A DNA stretch of 16,142 nucleotides, from the NCBI GenBank assembly GCA_002411545.1, contig DHTG01000053.1:1-16142 (forward strand), in the 5' to 3' direction. This DNA is from Bacteroidales bacterium UBA5266 (lineage in GTDB: Bacteria; Bacteroidota; Bacteroidia; Bacteroidales; WCHB1-69). A model generated the notes under the pieces. It did not search any database. It was not told where the DNA came from and saw only the letters and a list, made by a program, of their open reading frames with translations. The translations under genes were made by a program, and so were the position numbers. Each line of letters opens with the position of its first letter. Positions within the stretch are counted from its first letter, which is position 1. Shown piece by piece: positions 16,077 to 16,142 of the stretch.

Positions 16077-16142
16077 TCCTCCTTAGCTCAGTTGGTTAGA
16101 GCATCTGACTGTTAATCAGAGGGTCGCTGGTTCAAGTCCAGC
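16077..16142 (+). tRNA. tRNA-Asn(GTT), 3' end cut by the window edge
   Basis: The cloverleaf reads cleanly. The acceptor 5' strand is TCCTCCT (16077-16083) and the D stem is GCTC/GAGC (16086-16089 and 16099-16102). The anticodon stem is TCTGA/TCAGA (16104-16108 and 16116-16120), with loop CTGTTAA and anticodon GTT at 16111-16113. The variable loop is GGGTC. The T stem is GCTGG/CCAGC (16126-16130 and 16138-16142), with loop TTCAAGT. The window ends at the last T-stem base, so the 3' acceptor strand (expected AGGAGGA), the discriminator base and any encoded CCA are not visible. Confidence 0.96.

Overview
The window looks like chromosomal DNA of a Bacteroidota (Bacteroidetes) bacterium, probably of the order Bacteroidales. 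Several things point the same way. Exact matches to the Bacteroidota -7 promoter box TAnnTTTG lie upstream of most transcription-unit starts. Gene starts are A/T-rich and lack obvious Shine-Dalgarno sequences. The gene families are typical of the phylum: a DUF1573 exported protein, a tandem DUF349 protein, a probable DUF6913 protein and a very large exported beta-helix protein. The DNA is fairly AT-rich, with very AT-rich spacers. The genus cannot be fixed from the sequence alone.

Layout, left to right. (1) 1-3416, minus: the first 1138 residues of a giant exported modular protein whose C-terminus lies outside the window. It has a jelly-roll-like N-terminal domain and a repeated unit made of an Ig-like domain followed by a parallel beta-helix. 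(2) 3417-3741: an AT-rich spacer holding its promoter. (3) 3742-4299, minus: ruvC, with a consensus -7 box only 13 nt before its ATG. (4) 4414-5034, plus: a 206-residue protein I do not recognise, the only plus-strand protein gene here. Its stop codon overlaps the stop of the convergent lgt gene inside a TTAA. (5) 10002-5031, minus: an apparent operon dnaA - DUF1573 protein - cysS - lgt with gaps of 49, 4 and 17 nt. (6) 10003-10382: a 380-nt gene-free stretch with the dnaA promoter and an inverted repeat in the dnaA leader. (7) 15168-10383, minus: a second apparent operon, DUF349 protein - OPT-family transporter - YigZ/IMPACT protein, with gaps of 23 and 2 nt. (8) 15860-15318, minus: a probable DUF6913 protein. 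(9) 16077-16142, plus: a tRNA-Asn(GTT) cut by the window end, with its own promoter.

Most genes are housekeeping: replication initiation, Holliday junction resolution, cysteine charging, lipoprotein lipidation, peptide or metal-chelate uptake and Asn-tRNA. One operon joins replication initiation (dnaA) to envelope functions (an exported DUF1573 protein and Lgt) and to cysteinyl-tRNA synthesis. Lgt modifies the conserved cysteine of lipoproteins, so cysS and lgt share a loose cysteine theme, but that link is inference.

I found no CRISPR array, insertion sequence, phage gene, toxin-antitoxin pair or recognisable defence system, and no clear evidence of a novel multi-gene system. The points most worth a second look are the internally duplicated exported protein, the unusual P-loop of DnaA, the inverted repeat in the dnaA leader, the unidentified plus-strand gene with its overlapping stop, and the three-repeat DUF1573 protein inside the dnaA operon.
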